From the NCBI RefSeq assembly GCF_026283955.1, contig NZ_JAPDPE010000023.1:1-47681 (forward strand): a stretch of 47,681 nucleotides of DNA, given 5' to 3'. Positions 11,901 through 26,161 of the stretch are shown here, piece after piece; position 1 is the first letter of the stretch; every line of letters starts with the position of its first letter. Under the pieces are notes generated by a model. That model was not told where the DNA came from, ran no database searches, and saw only the letters and a program-made list of their open reading frames with translations. The stretch is from Dyella silvatica (GTDB lineage Bacteria; Pseudomonadota; Gammaproteobacteria; Xanthomonadales; Rhodanobacteraceae). A program made the position numbers and the translations under genes.

Positions 11901-14900
11901 CACCGTCCATCATGTGGACGGCGAGGCTGCGCTGGCTGCCGCGTTGCAAGAAGCCGCGGGTCACCGCTTCGACCTGACCACGGAACTGCCGTTGCGTGTC
12001 AGCCTGTTCCGCGTCGACGCGCAGCGGCATGTCTGCTTGTTCTTGCTGCATCACATCGCCGGCGATGGCGCGTCGATGACGCCGCTGGCCCGCGACCTGG
12101 CTAGTGCTTACGCTGCCCGTCTGGCTGGCCTTGCGCCGGACTGGACCGCGTTGCCGGTGCAGTATGCGGACTACGCGCTGTGGCAGCGTGAGTTGCTTGG
12201 CGACGAAAACGATCCGCGTAGCGTCATCGCCGGCCAGTTCGATTACTGGAAGACCGCGCTGGCCGATCTGCCGGAGCAGTTGCCGCTGCCCAGCGATCGC
12301 CCGCGCCCGGTGGTGGCCAGTTATCGCGGCGATGTTTTGAGTTTCGATATCGATGCTGAGCTGCACCGGCGGCTGCTGGCGTTGGCACAGGCCAACGGCG
12401 CGACCTTGTCGATGCTGTTGCAGGCTGCGCTTGCCGCCCTGCTGACGCGGCTGGGCGCCGGCACCGACATCCCGCTGGGCAGTCCGCTGGCCGGACGGAT
12501 GGACGATGCACTGACTGATCTGGTGGGTTTTTTCGTCAACACCTGGGTGCTGCGCGCCGATACCTCGGGCAATCCGGATTTCGTCACCTTGCTGGCGCGG
12601 GTGCGCGAGCGCGCCTTGGCCGCCTATGCACACCAGGACGCGCCGTTCGAGCGGCTGGTGGAGTTGATCAACCCGGTGCGCTCGACCGCGCATCATCCTT
12701 TGTTCCAGGTGGCGTTGGCGCTGCAAAACCTGAGCCGGGCCGATTTTGCGTTCTCGGGATTGCAGGTCACCGCCGAGCCCACCGGCACGCGCGCCGCCAA
12801 GTTCGATTTGTTCTTTGCGCTGGCCGAAAAGCCGGCCGAGCAGGGTGTGGCGCAAGGCCTGGAAGGCGAGGTCGAGTACGCCTCCGATCTATTCGAACGC
12901 GAGACGGTGCAGCGACTGGTCCAGCGTCTGCTCGGCTTGCTGGAAGCGGTGGCGCAGGATGCCCGGCAACCGATCGGCGCGATCGATTTGCTCGATGGCG
13001 ATGAGCGCCGGCAACTGCTGCTGGATTGGAACGACACGGCACGTCCGCTGCCCCAGCCTGATCTGGCCCACTTGTTCGGTCAGCGGGCCGCGCGTCATCC
13101 CGATGCCATCGCCGTGGTCTGCGGGGAACACAGCCTTACTTACGGCCAGCTTGATCACCAGGCCGGATGGCTCGCCAGGCAGTTGCTCGAGCATGGCGTT
13201 GGGCCCGAGCGTGGCGTCGGTTTGTTGCAACTGCGCTCGCCGCAGCTGGTGATTTCGTTGGTCGCCGTGATCAAGGCCGGCGGCTTTTATGTGCCGTTGC
13301 ATGCCCAGTACCCCGACCATCGACTCGCCCAGGTGCTACAGGAAACCGGCGCCGTGGTACTGCTGGCGGACCACAGCATCGAGGCTAGGCAGATCGAGCA
13401 TCAAGCGATGCTGATCCGCGTGGATCAGCTCGATATAGACCAGCTCGAACTCGATGCGTCCGCTAGCCGCTTAGAGCGATCCGCGGCCTTCAGTTCGCCG
13501 GCAGCGCATCCGCAGCAACTGGCTTATGTGATGTACACCTCCGGTTCGACCGGCACGCCCAAAGGGGTGGCGGTAAGCCAGCAGGATGTCGTGGCGTTGG
13601 CATTCGATCGGCGCTTCCAGGGGGCAGGGCAGCAGTGTGTGCTGATGCATTCGGCGCAGGCCTTCGATGCCTCGACTTACGAGGTGTGGGTGCCTCTTCT
13701 GGGCGGCGGCCGCATTGCCATCGCGCCACCCGGTGAGCTGGACCTGGACGCGCTGACCCAGGCCATGGTGCGGCACCAGGTCTCCGCCCTGTTTTTGACC
13801 ACCGCGCTGTTTGGTCTGCTGGTGCAGGAGCGGCCGAGCTGTTTTGAACGGGTGCGTGAAGTCTGGACCGGCGGCGAAGCCGCCGACCCCTCGGCGTTCC
13901 AGAAATTGATGGCCAGCCAGACCGGCCTCACGCTGATGCATGTGTACGGCCCCACGGAAAGCACCACCTTCGCCACCGCCTTCGCCATGCAGGCGCCTTA
14001 TCGCGCCGAGCTTGGCACGCCGATCGGCATGCCGATGGACAACCGCCGCGCCTACGTACTGGATCAAGCCTTGCAGCCGGTACCGGTAGGTGTTGCCGGC
14101 GAGCTTTATCTCGCCGGCGAAGGTCTGGCGCGTGGTTATCTGCGCCGCCCGGCTCACACGGCGGAACGTTTTGTGGCGGATCCTTTCAGCGTGGGTGGCC
14201 GCTTGTATCGCACCGGCGATCTGGTGCGCTGGCGTGCCGATGGCGCGCTCGACTTTGTTGGCCGCAGCGACCATCAGGTGAAGATTCGCGGCTTCCGCAT
14301 TGAGCCCGACGAAGCCGCGGCCGTGCTGCGGCGGCACCCGGCCGTGGCCCAGGCGGCGGTCGTGGTGCGCGAGGACCAGCCGGGTGAAAAGCAGCTAGTC
14401 GGCTACGTGGTGCTCGGCCATGAAAGCGAACGCCCGCGTGACACTGCGCAGGAGCAGGGGCAGGTCGACGAATGGCGAAACATCTACGACAAGCTCTACG
14501 GCGATTCGAGGGAACTGCCCTTTGGCGAAAACTTCAGCGGCTGGCAAAGCAGCTACAGCGGCGAGCCGATACCGCTGGAGGAGATGCGCGAGTGGCGTGA
14601 CGCCACGGTGGAGCGCATCCGCATGTTGCAGCCGCGTCGCCTGCTTGAGATCGGTGTCGGCAGCGGCTTGCTGTTGTCACGACTGGCAGGGCATTGCGAA
14701 GCTTACTGGGGCACGGATTTCTCCGCGCCGACCATCGACACCTTGCGCAGTCAGCTGGCGCAGCAGGGCGAGCTGGGCGGGCGCGTTCATTTGCGTGCCC
14801 AGCATGAGTCCGCCGGCCTGCCTGCGGCCTACTTCGACACGGTGGTTATCAATTCCGTCTCGCAATATTTTCCCAATGCAGCTTATTTGCTCGAAGTGAT

Positions 14901-16842
14901 CCAGACGGCGATGGAACTGCTGGTGCCGGGCGGTGCCTTGTATCTGGGCGATGTGCGTAACCTGGATTTGCTGATGAGCTTCGCCAGTGCGGTCGAATCG
15001 AGTCGGGCGGCGGCGGATACGTCGGCAGACGAATTGCGCCGACGTATCCGGCAAAGCGTGCTGGCGGAAAAAGAGCTGCTGCTCGCCGCGGAGTTTTTCT
15101 CCTTGTTGCCTTCCCGTTTGCCGGCCATCGCGGCGGTGGATATCCAGCTCAAGCGCGGCCATGCCGCCAATGAGCTGACGCGTTATCGCTACGAGGTGGT
15201 GCTGCGCAAGGCGCCGGTGTCGGCTTTGTCGTTGGCTGACGCGCCCCGACAGCCCTGGCATGACATGGGTGACCTCGGCACGCTGATGTCTTGGCTTAGC
15301 GAGCGGCGCCCTGCCAGCTTGCGTCTATGCCAGATCCCCAATGCCCACCTGGCCGGCGAGCTGGAACGGGCCCGGGACATTCAGACGGCCAAAAGTACGG
15401 AGTCGTTGCGCAAGGCGCCACCAAGCGCCACTGGCATCGAGCCGGAAGCGCTGCATGCACTGGGTAAGCAGGCCGGCTATCGCGTATGGCTTACCTGGGC
15501 TGGCGCCGCCGACGGCAGCATGGAGGCGCTGTTCGTCGATCCGGCACAGATCCATGCGGCCAGTCGTGCCGATGTGGCGCTCACCGATCTTTATCTGCCG
15601 CTGGCCGCGCCGCGCGATCTGGCTGCCTGCGCCAATGATCCGGCCAACTTCGACCAGCTCGCCGAACTGCGCCGCTATGCCGCCGAGCAGTTGCCGGATT
15701 ACCTGATTCCGTCGGCCATCGTGTTGCTCGACCATTTGCCATTGACCTTGAACGGCAAGCTGGATCGGCAAGCCTTGCCCGCCGCGGATTTTTCCGGCGA
15801 ACGCTATCGTGCGCCCCGTCATCCACAGGAGCAGGTGCTGGCCGGCCTGTTTGCCGAGGTGCTTGGTCTGCCGCGGGTCGGCATCGACGACAGCTTCTTC
15901 GATCTGGGCGGCCATTCGTTGTTGGCCATGCGCCTGGTCGGCAAGATGCGCAGCACGCTGGGGATCGATTTGTCGGTGCGAACGCTGTTCGAGGCGCCCA
16001 CGGTTGCCGGCCTTGCCCTGCAACTACGCCGCGCCACCCATGCACAGACGCTGCTGCCATTGCGCTCGGCCGGCGCGGATCAGCCCTTGTTCTGTCTGCC
16101 CCCCGGCGGCAGCCTTTCCTGGTGTTACGCCGGGCTGGTCAGCCATATCGGCGCCGATTGCCCGATTTACGGCTTGCAGCCGCCCGAGGCGGATGGGGGG
16201 CCCATGCCGCATGCCCGCATCGAAGACGATGTGCGGCATTACGTCGAAGAGATCCGCCGGGTCCAGCCGCAGGGGCCGTATCGTCTGATGGGTTGGTCGA
16301 TCGGCGGGCTCGTAGCCCATGCCATTGCCACCACCTTGCAGGCCACGGGAGAGCAGGTGAGTACGCTGGTAATCATCGACGCTTATCCGATGGCCGAGCT
16401 GGCGATCGACGGGGATATGGCCGCAGGCCATACGCGCTCGATACGGCGTAATGCGCTCAAAAGCATCCTGTCGGGATTCGGTGTCGGCGAGGAGGCGTGG
16501 CCGGAGCACGCGGACGATCATCGCCAGCTGCTGGACAGCCTGGTGGGCAAGGGGGCATTGCCCGCTGATGACCGGCCGATCATCACCCGCATGCTGCACG
16601 CCTTCGAGCGCAGCAGCACGCTTGCCGGCACCTTCGAGCCCAGCCCCTTCGACGGCGACCTGCTGTTTTTCCGTGCGGCGGTGGTACCGGACGAGCAATG
16701 GACACCCTCGGTCGATGCCTGGGCTCCCTATGTCACGGGGCGTATCGAAATCCACGACGTCCAGGCCGATCACTTCGGCATGCTGGACCAGGATGTGCGC
16801 GCACCGATCGGCCGGGTTCTGACCAGGACGCTTAACGCCTAA
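8827..16842 (+). CDS. NRPS, C(back half)-A-T-C-A-nMT-T-TE (2671 aa), terminal protein
   Basis: Residues from GTG 8827, which is only the first start in this frame after the break; no good ribosome site precedes it. Order: C back half with HHAIVDG (His31-His32); A domain, hand-read code D-A-W-V-A-G-A-V-C-K; T with GGHS (Ser892); full C domain with HHIAGDG (His1075-1076); A domain, code D-A-Y-F-W-G-V-T-F-K, identical to the C-A-T protein at 2229; embedded N-methyltransferase with LEIGVGSG (1940-1947) and the canonical N-MT motif NSVSQYFP (2009-2016), followed by the same ~190-residue second insert seen in the first gene; A10 NGKLDR; T Ser2364; type I thioesterase from about 2410 with GWSIGG (Ser2491), candidate Asp2518 and His2649. 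The thioesterase releases the chain by hydrolysis or cyclisation; which one cannot be read here. The A8 of the last module reads RIEPDEAA instead of RIELGEIE. Confidence 0.93.
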   Translation: MHAFDKQAVPLFRACVHRLGEGAFHLSVSCHHAIVDGWSDSCLIAELMQRYQAHLQGAALPAPPLSAHYRDYIALERAAMVSQESRDFWSTWLQGVEPRKPLCLPPEDSLADLAIRLNLTVPLHISSETTADLLALGQRLKAPLKSVLLAAHMAALSMLTGHCDVLTGMVIHGRPEVADGEKLIGLFLNSVPFRLRVEGDSWSGLVRRAMEAERNLLPHRRYPLARIMADIGQRGLLCVAFNYTNFHAYDKLGELGRHLSAQGGAGGDNSFALQVNFQLSETGLAAWISGHRTSYDMPTLQRYADCYERVLQAMAGQAEQPIRRMSALGEGERLRLLQNGHATAGADGGAPPEHFAELFERQARQTPEADAVACAGSTLSYRALNARANRLARVLLAEGVRPGQIVALALPRSIELIVALLATLKCGAAYLPLDMNYPLDRLSHMLMDAYPAKLLYAGNAIAGLDGSLVPTMRLDEEATAAALATASERDLDETERVGRRHLAGPAYVIYTSGSSGRPKGVVVTHQGLASLAASQRQHLGAAPARVLQLASASFDASVWELMAAFAGGGCLVLPRPGPLAGDELAEVLRQHAIDHIVIPPALLETLDPATLPTSLMLAVGGEACSPALVERWADGRIMLNAYGPTESTVCASISDRLSGARAPIGRPIGGTRLYVLDQTLQPVPVGAAGELYIAGKGLAQGYLHRPGLTAQRFVADPFVAGERMYRSGDRVRWCGDGQLDYLDRTDRQVKIRGFRIEPGEVEAALRHLPGVAQAAVVMREDRPGQRQLVGYVVIADTTHRSGEGEADSWRRQLAEKLPEYMLPAAVVELDALPLTANGKLDRALLPAPAYAATDLRLPSNPQEATLAELFAEVLGLEQLGIDDNFFDLGGHSLLATRLVSRIRSVMQVEMPIRVLFEAPTVLALARRLRGQGALRQALRPMPRPSRIPLSYAQRRLWFIHRFEGPSATYNIPLALRLNGSLDVGALQLALADLIERHESLRTLIVDGEGEPSQRILAAETALSRLTVHHVDGEAALAAALQEAAGHRFDLTTELPLRVSLFRVDAQRHVCLFLLHHIAGDGASMTPLARDLASAYAARLAGLAPDWTALPVQYADYALWQRELLGDENDPRSVIAGQFDYWKTALADLPEQLPLPSDRPRPVVASYRGDVLSFDIDAELHRRLLALAQANGATLSMLLQAALAALLTRLGAGTDIPLGSPLAGRMDDALTDLVGFFVNTWVLRADTSGNPDFVTLLARVRERALAAYAHQDAPFERLVELINPVRSTAHHPLFQVALALQNLSRADFAFSGLQVTAEPTGTRAAKFDLFFALAEKPAEQGVAQGLEGEVEYASDLFERETVQRLVQRLLGLLEAVAQDARQPIGAIDLLDGDERRQLLLDWNDTARPLPQPDLAHLFGQRAARHPDAIAVVCGEHSLTYGQLDHQAGWLARQLLEHGVGPERGVGLLQLRSPQLVISLVAVIKAGGFYVPLHAQYPDHRLAQVLQETGAVVLLADHSIEARQIEHQAMLIRVDQLDIDQLELDASASRLERSAAFSSPAAHPQQLAYVMYTSGSTGTPKGVAVSQQDVVALAFDRRFQGAGQQCVLMHSAQAFDASTYEVWVPLLGGGRIAIAPPGELDLDALTQAMVRHQVSALFLTTALFGLLVQERPSCFERVREVWTGGEAADPSAFQKLMASQTGLTLMHVYGPTESTTFATAFAMQAPYRAELGTPIGMPMDNRRAYVLDQALQPVPVGVAGELYLAGEGLARGYLRRPAHTAERFVADPFSVGGRLYRTGDLVRWRADGALDFVGRSDHQVKIRGFRIEPDEAAAVLRRHPAVAQAAVVVREDQPGEKQLVGYVVLGHESERPRDTAQEQGQVDEWRNIYDKLYGDSRELPFGENFSGWQSSYSGEPIPLEEMREWRDATVERIRMLQPRRLLEIGVGSGLLLSRLAGHCEAYWGTDFSAPTIDTLRSQLAQQGELGGRVHLRAQHESAGLPAAYFDTVVINSVSQYFPNAAYLLEVIQTAMELLVPGGALYLGDVRNLDLLMSFASAVESSRAAADTSADELRRRIRQSVLAEKELLLAAEFFSLLPSRLPAIAAVDIQLKRGHAANELTRYRYEVVLRKAPVSALSLADAPRQPWHDMGDLGTLMSWLSERRPASLRLCQIPNAHLAGELERARDIQTAKSTESLRKAPPSATGIEPEALHALGKQAGYRVWLTWAGAADGSMEALFVDPAQIHAASRADVALTDLYLPLAAPRDLAACANDPANFDQLAELRRYAAEQLPDYLIPSAIVLLDHLPLTLNGKLDRQALPAADFSGERYRAPRHPQEQVLAGLFAEVLGLPRVGIDDSFFDLGGHSLLAMRLVGKMRSTLGIDLSVRTLFEAPTVAGLALQLRRATHAQTLLPLRSAGADQPLFCLPPGGSLSWCYAGLVSHIGADCPIYGLQPPEADGGPMPHARIEDDVRHYVEEIRRVQPQGPYRLMGWSIGGLVAHAIATTLQATGEQVSTLVIIDAYPMAELAIDGDMAAGHTRSIRRNALKSILSGFGVGEEAWPEHADDHRQLLDSLVGKGALPADDRPIITRMLHAFERSSTLAGTFEPSPFDGDLLFFRAAVVPDEQWTPSVDAWAPYVTGRIEIHDVQADHFGMLDQDVRAPIGRVLTRTLNA

Positions 16843-16866
16843 CAAGCATGCCGATAAGCATGGACG

Positions 16867-16897
16867 GCTCCGCATCGGCAGCATGCCGCGGCGGAGC
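16867..16897 (+). other. Imperfect hairpin between TE stop and the MBL gene
   Basis: GCTCCGC (16867-16873) pairs with GCGGAGC (16891-16897), and inside it CGGC (16876-16879) can pair with GCCG (16885-16888). It lies in the 89-base gap between the NRPS stop and the ATG at 16932. There is no T tract, so it is more likely an RNA stability or pause element than a terminator, and the two genes probably share a transcript. Confidence 0.3.
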
Positions 16898-16931
16898 ATC
16901 GAGCCGTTTTCTCTTTTTGCCAGGAAGCTGT

Positions 16932-18441
16932 ATGAACGCTATTGACGCATCCGTACCGGTATTTCTCGACAGCAACGTCAAGATCGAGCCGCTCACTTTT
17001 CGCTGGTACGCCTGGAGCCACCTGGTTTCGCCGGTATCGCTGGCGCTCAATCTGGCGTACCGGTATCTGCCTATGTTGAAGTCCTTTATCGCCAATCCCG
17101 GGGTACACGAGGCGGCGGCAAAAAATCCGAAGATGCTCGGCGGCTCGTTTCTCGAGTTACGGCAGCAAGACATCGGCCAGGTGCGCGCGTTGCAACAGAC
17201 CATGCTCCAGCAAGGGGCGGCTTTGCTGGGCTTCGCCGATGACCTGCTGGCGCTCGATCGCCAGCTGCATAAAACCGAAACCGGCTTCAGCCTGGATCAC
17301 CTGTACAGCAAGCTGCCGGCCTCGCTCGCCGGCATGGTAGAGGCCGGCTACGATCTCAATAACCGCTCGTCGCTGCGTATTGCCGAGGAGCTGGCTTACC
17401 ACGATGCGCAGCTGTCAGTGCCGGCGCAAGAGATCGGTTTCAGCCGTACCCGCGACGACATGCGCAACTTCTTCTTGAACACCCCCAGGCTCGAAACGCA
17501 GGAGCGGCTGATACTGCCGGCGGCGTTTGCTCACGCTTGTTTCGACCTGCTTTCAGCCAGCCGCATCACCCCGGTGCCGTTCGGCGAACTGGCGGATGCA
17601 CTGGGCGCGGATGCGGCGGTACGCGAACGCCTGCGTGGTTACTTTCAGCTTGAGCCGCCGCCGCGCAACGCGCCGGAGTTTCATGGCGAGGGCGTGCGTT
17701 TGCGCTACTTCGGGCACGCCTGCGTGCTTATTCAGAGCAACGAGGTAAGCATCCTGGTCGATCCCTTTCTCACCTGGGACCGTGACGATGCCGAGGGGCG
17801 GCTTACTTTTCACGATTTGCCCGACCATATCGACTACGTTTTTTTCACCCATAACCATCAGGATCATTTCAGCATCGAGGCGCTACTGCAGTTGCGCAAT
17901 CGTATCGGCACCATCCTGGTGCCGAGAAATAATGCCAACAATCTGGCCGATCCATCGATGAAACTGACCTTGCAGGGGATCGGTCACGACAAGGTCCGAG
18001 TCATGGATCCGATGGATCGCGTCGACTTTGCCGGCGGCCGGCTGACCAGCCTGCCTTTCTATGGCGAACATGCTGTACCGGCGCATCATCCAGCGTGTTG
18101 GACGCATAGACTGCCTTTTCATCGGCATGGAATGCGACGGGGCGCCGCTAAGCTGGCTTTATGGCCCCTACCTGAGCAACCCGATCAGCCGCAAGGATGA
18201 CGATTCGCGACGGCTGTCGGGCTCCGACAGCGAACACGCCTGGGCTATCGCCGAAGAATCCGGCTGTAGCCAGGCTTTTGTCTATGCCATGGGGCAGGAG
18301 CCGTGGCTGCGCTTTGTGGTGGGTTTGCAGTACACCCCGCAAAACAAGCAAATCATCGAGTCGGACAAATTCGTCGCGCGTTGTCGCGATGCCGGGATTC
18401 CCGCCGAGCGTTTGCATGGCTGCCGCAGCATGATTTTCTAA
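16932..18441 (+). pseudogene. CmlA-like metallo-beta-lactamase-fold protein, split by deletion and frameshift
   Basis: ATG 16932 follows AGGAAG; earlier in-frame ATGs have no ribosome site. The first frame runs to 18200, the second covers about 18061-18441. The N-terminal ~240 residues (EPLTFRWYAWSHLVSP, KNPKMLGGSF, YDLNN) resemble the N-terminal domain of proteins related to CmlA, the diiron beta-hydroxylase that acts on carrier-bound amino acids. The C-terminal part is the metallo-beta-lactamase fold: RYFGHACVLI, ILVDPF, metal motif THNHQDH, then PFYGEH. At 18069 the frame changes: GEH-Ala is joined to LYRRIIQRVGRID, skipping about 30 residues that normally contain an Ala-Asp-Ser metal ligand. 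The remainder (FIGMECDGAPLSWLYGP, YVYAMGQEPWL, LHGCRSMIF) is well conserved. As drawn, no active protein could be made. By position it would be a tailoring enzyme of the peptide; hydrolase versus hydroxylase is not decided. Confidence 0.82.
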
Positions 18442-18482
18442 GCCATGGCCCAGCACGGGAATGAGCCCGCGCGATGCTGGCC

Positions 18483-18513
18483 GGAGAAGGGAGGCGTCGA
18501 GGCTCCCTTCTCC
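18483..18513. terminator. Perfect 11-bp hairpin between convergent genes
   Basis: GGAGAAGGGAG (18483-18493) and CTCCCTTCTCC (18503-18513) form a perfect stem around a 9-base loop, 42 bases after the MBL stop and 18 bases beyond the stop of the opposite-strand gene. It has no clear T run, but its position between convergent genes fits a shared bidirectional terminator. Confidence 0.7.
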
Positions 18514-18530
18514 TGGACCATGCAAGCAGG

Positions 18531-19151
18531 TCAGGCCTGCGGAGCGGCCTCATCTTTGGCGCTACATGTTTTGACCGGTGTCGGCGACAAGGTTTTCCCA
18601 TTGGTCGTCCAGCAGTCGTCAAATACCGAGCAGTAGCAAATCTTGAAGCTGACATCCTCGCGTGCCAGGTCCAGTTTGCTCCAGGCCAGCCGGGTTTCGT
18701 CGGAGCCGGGAACGCTCAGCACATTGACCGCTTCACCGGCTCGCACCACCCCGAAATCGGCGTCATTCGAAGAGGAGTAGGGCAGTTTTGCGGTGCCGGG
18801 AACATTGCAGCAATCGTCGAGGAATTTGCCCCACTGATGAATGCTTGCTCCCTTGTAGCGAAGTTCCGAGCTGTAGATTTTTGCCGGACCTACACCGGCA
18901 TTCTTCACTGTTAGCAAGATCACTCTCTTGCCGTTATCTCCTTCATTGCTGGTAGTCACCTGCAAGAAGGGCCACGAATTGGCTTGCACCAGCTGTGCGT
19001 TCGCATTGGCCATCTTCTCCATCGTGTGCCCATGCAATACGGCGATAGCGAGCGATATCAGCGACAGGAACAGCGCCGATCCGGCAATAATCAAGTCGAT
19101 CTTATGGTGGCCGGTCTTGCGCGGCTCCGGCGGCTCTACGTCAAGCAACAT
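18531..19151 (-). CDS. Membrane-anchored hypothetical protein
   Basis: The frame opens at 19277, but the ATG at 19151 (MLLDVEPPEP) is preceded by AGGGGGA at good spacing and is preferred, giving 206 residues. Near residues 20-42 is one hydrophobic segment (LIIAGSALFLSLISLAIAVL), then a short coiled stretch (TMEKMANANAQLVQANSWPF) and a soluble domain of about 130 residues with several Cys (DDCCN, KICYCSVFDDCW). The pattern is a single-pass protein whose C-terminal domain contains a beta-rich region (FLQVTTSNEG, VILLTVKNAG, AKIYSSELRY). I do not recognise a family with known function. It converges with the NRPS/MBL unit and is separated from it by the hairpin at 18483. Nothing links it functionally to either neighbour. 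Confidence 0.75.
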   Translation of the reverse strand: MLLDVEPPEPRKTGHHKIDLIIAGSALFLSLISLAIAVLHGHTMEKMANANAQLVQANSWPFLQVTTSNEGDNGKRVILLTVKNAGVGPAKIYSSELRYKGASIHQWGKFLDDCCNVPGTAKLPYSSSNDADFGVVRAGEAVNVLSVPGSDETRLAWSKLDLAREDVSFKICYCSVFDDCWTTNGKTLSPTPVKTCSAKDEAAPQA

Positions 19152-19364
19152 GGTGATTCCCCCTGAACGATTCTTGATGTTAGCCGAAGGCCATGCGTTA
19201 TCGCAGACTTTGCCGGGCTTGCAGTCAAAAGTAAAAGACGCCTGGTGCGAACCAATAAGGCGTGGGAATCCCGTCACTCAACGGTAAGCGGCAGTCGGAT
19301 ACTGAAGGGTCGGCAAGTGAGGTTTCTTTGCGGTAACCCGGCTCGATGATCGGCTCGATCCAGG

Positions 19365-20240
19365 TCAGTCGTCGCGGTCTGATGGCGCCCTGTATGGCGG
19401 ATGGTCACGCGATGCGAACGCCATGACCTTGCTGGCCACAAACGCTACCGAAGCCCGCGCCACCTCGGCGGCCAGGGCCGATTTATAGGGTGAGCCGATG
19501 CTGTGCGCCGCACTAGCGAAGGGCATGGCTTGCTTGAGCGCCGGGGCCGTGCCGAGTGCGTCGAACATATCGAGCATCGCGGCAACCGATGCTGTCTGAT
19601 CCTGCTCGCCGTCTGGAGCACGATAGAAACCGAGATAGACCGGGCAAACGACACGCGGCCAGGGCGGGGCGTGAGCAAAGGAGTCAAGCAAGCTTCTGAG
19701 TGCGCGGTAGCCATCCGGATGCACGGTTTGCGACCAGTACGCCAACACGTCCGCTGTCCTGGGCCGAGGGTCGGTCACCGGCTGGTGTGCCGCGCAAAGC
19801 TGATCTAGTAATACAGGATGGGCCGGACGAACACCCGGCGACCACGCCACTACGGCAGCCACCTCGGCGACTCGAACCGATGCCAGCCAGAGTCCCAGCG
19901 AAGCCCCCAGCGACGAGCCCACGATGACCACGTTGTCACCTAGTTCAGCAGCCTTCGATAGTGCGCTTAGCGCGGATGCTTGCAGTAGATCCAGGGTCAG
20001 GCCCTGCAGGGCATCGGGCGACCGTAATCCATGTCCCGGCCACCGATGGATGTACAGGTTGGCATCGAGTTCGGCAGCCATGCTGTCTGGCAGGTCGCCG
20101 CACTCGCCAGGGCTGGCGGTGAAGCCATGTAAAAAAAGCAGGGCCACTTCGGTGCGCACATTTTCGCCGCGCCGCCAGCACACCCTGGCTTCGTTTCCTG
20201 GCTTCACATCGGTGGGAACCAGATCATTGCATTGCGGCAT
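19365..20240 (-). CDS. Alpha/beta hydrolase (serine esterase/lysophospholipase-like)
   Basis: 291 residues from ATG 20240. Oxyanion-hole motif LFLHGF near 35-40, followed by TASPGECGDLP as in carboxylesterase/lysophospholipase-like enzymes; nucleophile elbow GSSLGA near 108-113; a candidate His in AAHSIGSPYKS near 253. There is no signal peptide, so it is cytoplasmic. It lies 84 bases downstream of cusA on the same strand and could be the last gene of the copper operon by read-through, but its family has no known copper role, so I treat the link as positional only. Substrate unknown. Confidence 0.8.
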   Translation of the reverse strand: MPQCNDLVPTDVKPGNEARVCWRRGENVRTEVALLFLHGFTASPGECGDLPDSMAAELDANLYIHRWPGHGLRSPDALQGLTLDLLQASALSALSKAAELGDNVVIVGSSLGASLGLWLASVRVAEVAAVVAWSPGVRPAHPVLLDQLCAAHQPVTDPRPRTADVLAYWSQTVHPDGYRALRSLLDSFAHAPPWPRVVCPVYLGFYRAPDGEQDQTASVAAMLDMFDALGTAPALKQAMPFASAAHSIGSPYKSALAAEVARASVAFVASKVMAFASRDHPPYRAPSDRDD

Positions 20241-20324
20241 GTCGTTTCATCATGTCAAGGGCTCGGAGGTATGGCTCGATTTAGCAAGGTAGCTCGGCGT
20301 GCTTTGAGACGACAAGAATCATGT

Positions 20325-23530
<3,206 letters not shown>

Positions 23531-23534
<4 letters not shown>

Positions 23535-24829
23535 GGTTGTTCTCCTGGCATGTTCATACCGGACATCGGCGCGCTGGTCGCGGCTGCCGGCTTCGGCATG
23601 GGGTCATTCAAGCGCTCCAGCGCGCCCGACAGACTGGCTTCCGAATCGATCAGGAACTGACCGGACACCACCACTTTCTCGCCACCGATGAGGCCATCGA
23701 GAATTTCGGTATAGCCACCCGCTGCACGACCGATGCTTACCGCCACGGCGCGGAAGCGTCCACCGTCTTCGGCGACGATGACCCGGGTGTGATCACCGGT
23801 GGCGATCAGCGCATCGTCGGGCACCACCGGTACGGCCTTGCCGGGTGTGGGGTCGAGCTGCACGGTGGCAAACATGCCGGGGCTTAACGCGCCCTGCGGA
23901 TTGGCCAGCACGATGCGCGCACGCTGCGTACGGGTGGTCATGTCGATATCGGGCAGCAAGGTTTCTACGTGGCCGCGAAAGACTTGCCCTGGTAACGCAT
24001 CGACGCGGACGGTCACGGGTATATCCGCATGCACCGTGCCGGCTACAGCCTGCGGCAACGCTGCCTCGACCCATACCGTGGACAGCCCGTTGATCGTCAT
24101 CATGGTCTGGCCGGCAGTGACGCGCTGCCCCTCGCGCACATCCAGCGTGCTGATCACGCCGGCCTGAGGGGCATGCAAGGTGATCTGGCCGCCGCGCCCT
24201 ATCGCACGAGCATCCATCGACGACAGGCCGAGCACCTGCAGGCGTTGTTGCGAGGCAGCGCGCAAGGCTTTGGCTTCGGCCGACTGTACGTGCTGCAAGG
24301 CCTGGGATTCGGCCACGGCACTGCTCCACTGCGGCGCGAGTACATCGGCCAACGGAGCACCCGCGGCAATGCTCGTATACGGTGCACGCACATACAGCTT
24401 GCTTACCACCGCGTCTACGCGGGCACTGACGATCACCGCCTGGCGCAGATCCCAGCTGACCGTGCCGGGCACTTGCACCGTCGCTGCCAACACCCGGCGC
24501 TCGACCGGTGCCGTGCGTATGCCGAGGTTTTGCACGGTCGCGGCATCGATGCGTACCGTGTTGGTGTCGGTACCGCCATCGGCGTACTTCGGCACCATCT
24601 GCATGCCCATGGATGACAGCCCTGGCTTATCTGAATGCTGTTCCGGCAGCATCGGGTCGTACCAATAGAGCACCTTGGCGCTTGCCGCAGGCGCTGGCGA
24701 CGCGGTGCTATCTGGATGGTCCGCGGATGATGCTGCCGCATTGCCATGGTGGCGACCTGCCCAATACGCACCGATCGCGGTAACCAGCAACCCCGCAAAC
24801 ACGGAGGGAATCAACAGTGCGCGTTTCAT
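23531..24829 (-). CDS. cusB: CusB-type periplasmic adaptor of the copper/silver RND pump
   Basis: 432 residues. An uncleaved N-terminal anchor ([21 protein letters not shown]) is followed by the heavy-metal-binding motif [16 protein letters not shown] and [11 protein letters not shown], typical of CusB/CzcB adaptors. The usual barrel/lipoyl halves follow: [71 protein letters not shown] and [18 protein letters not shown]. The Met-rich C terminus ([13 protein letters not shown]) may bind Cu(I). It bridges CusA to the outer-membrane channel. ATG 24829 overlaps the cusC stop by 4 bases, and its own stop overlaps cusA by 4 bases, so the three form one tight operon read right to left. Confidence 0.95.
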
Positions 24830-26089
24830 GGGGTATCCCCTTCAGGCAGCAAGTAGGTCAGGGCTGCCCAGGCGCGGCCGTATTCGGTCAGCATGCGGGC
24901 GTAGTCGGTGTGGTGAGTGATTTCATCGCGACGCGCTTCCAGCAGCGGCTGGATATCACCGCCACCGCGATAGGCCGCCAAGGCCAGCGCGGCACGATCG
25001 TTGGCTTGCGGCAGTAGCTCGTTGAGATGACGACGCGTTTGCTTTGCCAGTGCGTCCCATTGCGCCCAGGCCGCTTGCACGGCTTCGGCTTGCTGCCGCC
25101 GTGCATCATCGTGCTCGGCACGAACCGCATCGAGATCGGCGGCACGCGCGCTGATGCCGCGGTCCTGCCGATTGCGCGTGAACAACGGCAAGCTCACCCC
25201 GAGCTGCAGCGACACCATGTCGGACAAGCCTCGAACACGGGAGCCGTAATTCAAGCCGACGTTCCACTCGGGGTGTTTCTCGGCTCGAGCGATCGCCAGG
25301 GCAGCTTCGGCGGCGCGTTCGCGTGCTGGCCAGTCCAGCAGGTTGCCTTGTTGATCCAGACTGGTCAGCAAGCTGCGCTCGTCATGGGCGAGCAGGCTGA
25401 AGTCGGGCGCGTCAGCGAGTGGTTGATTGACTGGAGCGCCGAACCATCGCCCTAGGGCGGCTCGTGCCTGGGCCTCGCGCGAGCTTGCGTCGTCAATGCA
25501 TGGCGAGTACGTCGGCGGCGGAGCCGGTGCCGCCGCGCAAGCGTGCTTCGGCCACCACCACGTCCACCGCCCACTCGCGCCGCATGGCTTGCAGCATCTC
25601 GCCCTCATGCTGCGCGCCCCATGCCGTAATCCAGGCCGCCGCCACTTGCTGCTCGATGGCCAGGCGAGTCATCGCTGTCGTCGACGCGGCTTGATCGACA
25701 TTGGCCCCGGCAGCCTCACGCTGGGCCTGTCGCTTGGCTTGCGACGGCAGCACCTGACTAAGCCCGACGGTGCGCATGGTCATGCTGTCACCACCGGCGG
25801 TAAACGCACCTGGCCCTTGGATGGCCAGGTTGTCGATACCCACGGTGAGTTGAGGATCTGGCAAGGCGCCGGCGCGCCCAGCCTCCTCATGGGCGGACGT
25901 CTGCTGGGCACGTCGCGCCTGCAGCAACGGCGCTTGAGCAACGGCTTGCCGCGTCGCGGCCGCAAGTGTCAGGGCCTTCGCGGGGTCATCCGCCCAGGCC
26001 TGGGTGGCGAAGAAAAACATGGCGGCCGACAACCGGCACAGCCAGCGGCGTGCCAGCAAGGCACGCGTGCACATTCGATGCGAAAACAT
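24826..26089 (-). pseudogene. cusC: CusC/TolC-like outer-membrane channel, split by frameshift
   Basis: The first frame starts at ATG 26089 with an exported leader (WLCRLSAAMFFFATQAWA) and runs to 25493. The second frame carries the rest and ends at 24826. Together they give an outer-membrane-factor protein: ALPDPQLTVGIDNLAIQGPG, AEARLRGGTGSAADVLAM, then REAQARAALGRWFGAPV, EWNVGLNYGSRV, LPLFTRNRQDRGISA. Around base 25499 the frame changes in the middle of a long helix between DVLAM and DDASSREAQ, and I estimate about 10 residues are missing. The channel would not be made as drawn, although cusB and cusA on both sides of the coupling are intact. A pump without its own channel could still borrow another TolC. 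Confidence 0.85.
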
Positions 26090-26161
26090 GGAAGGCTCCG
26101 ATCACAAAACCGTATGGGCCATGCACGCAGGCATGACCATCGAGTGGCTAGCGATCGAGGG

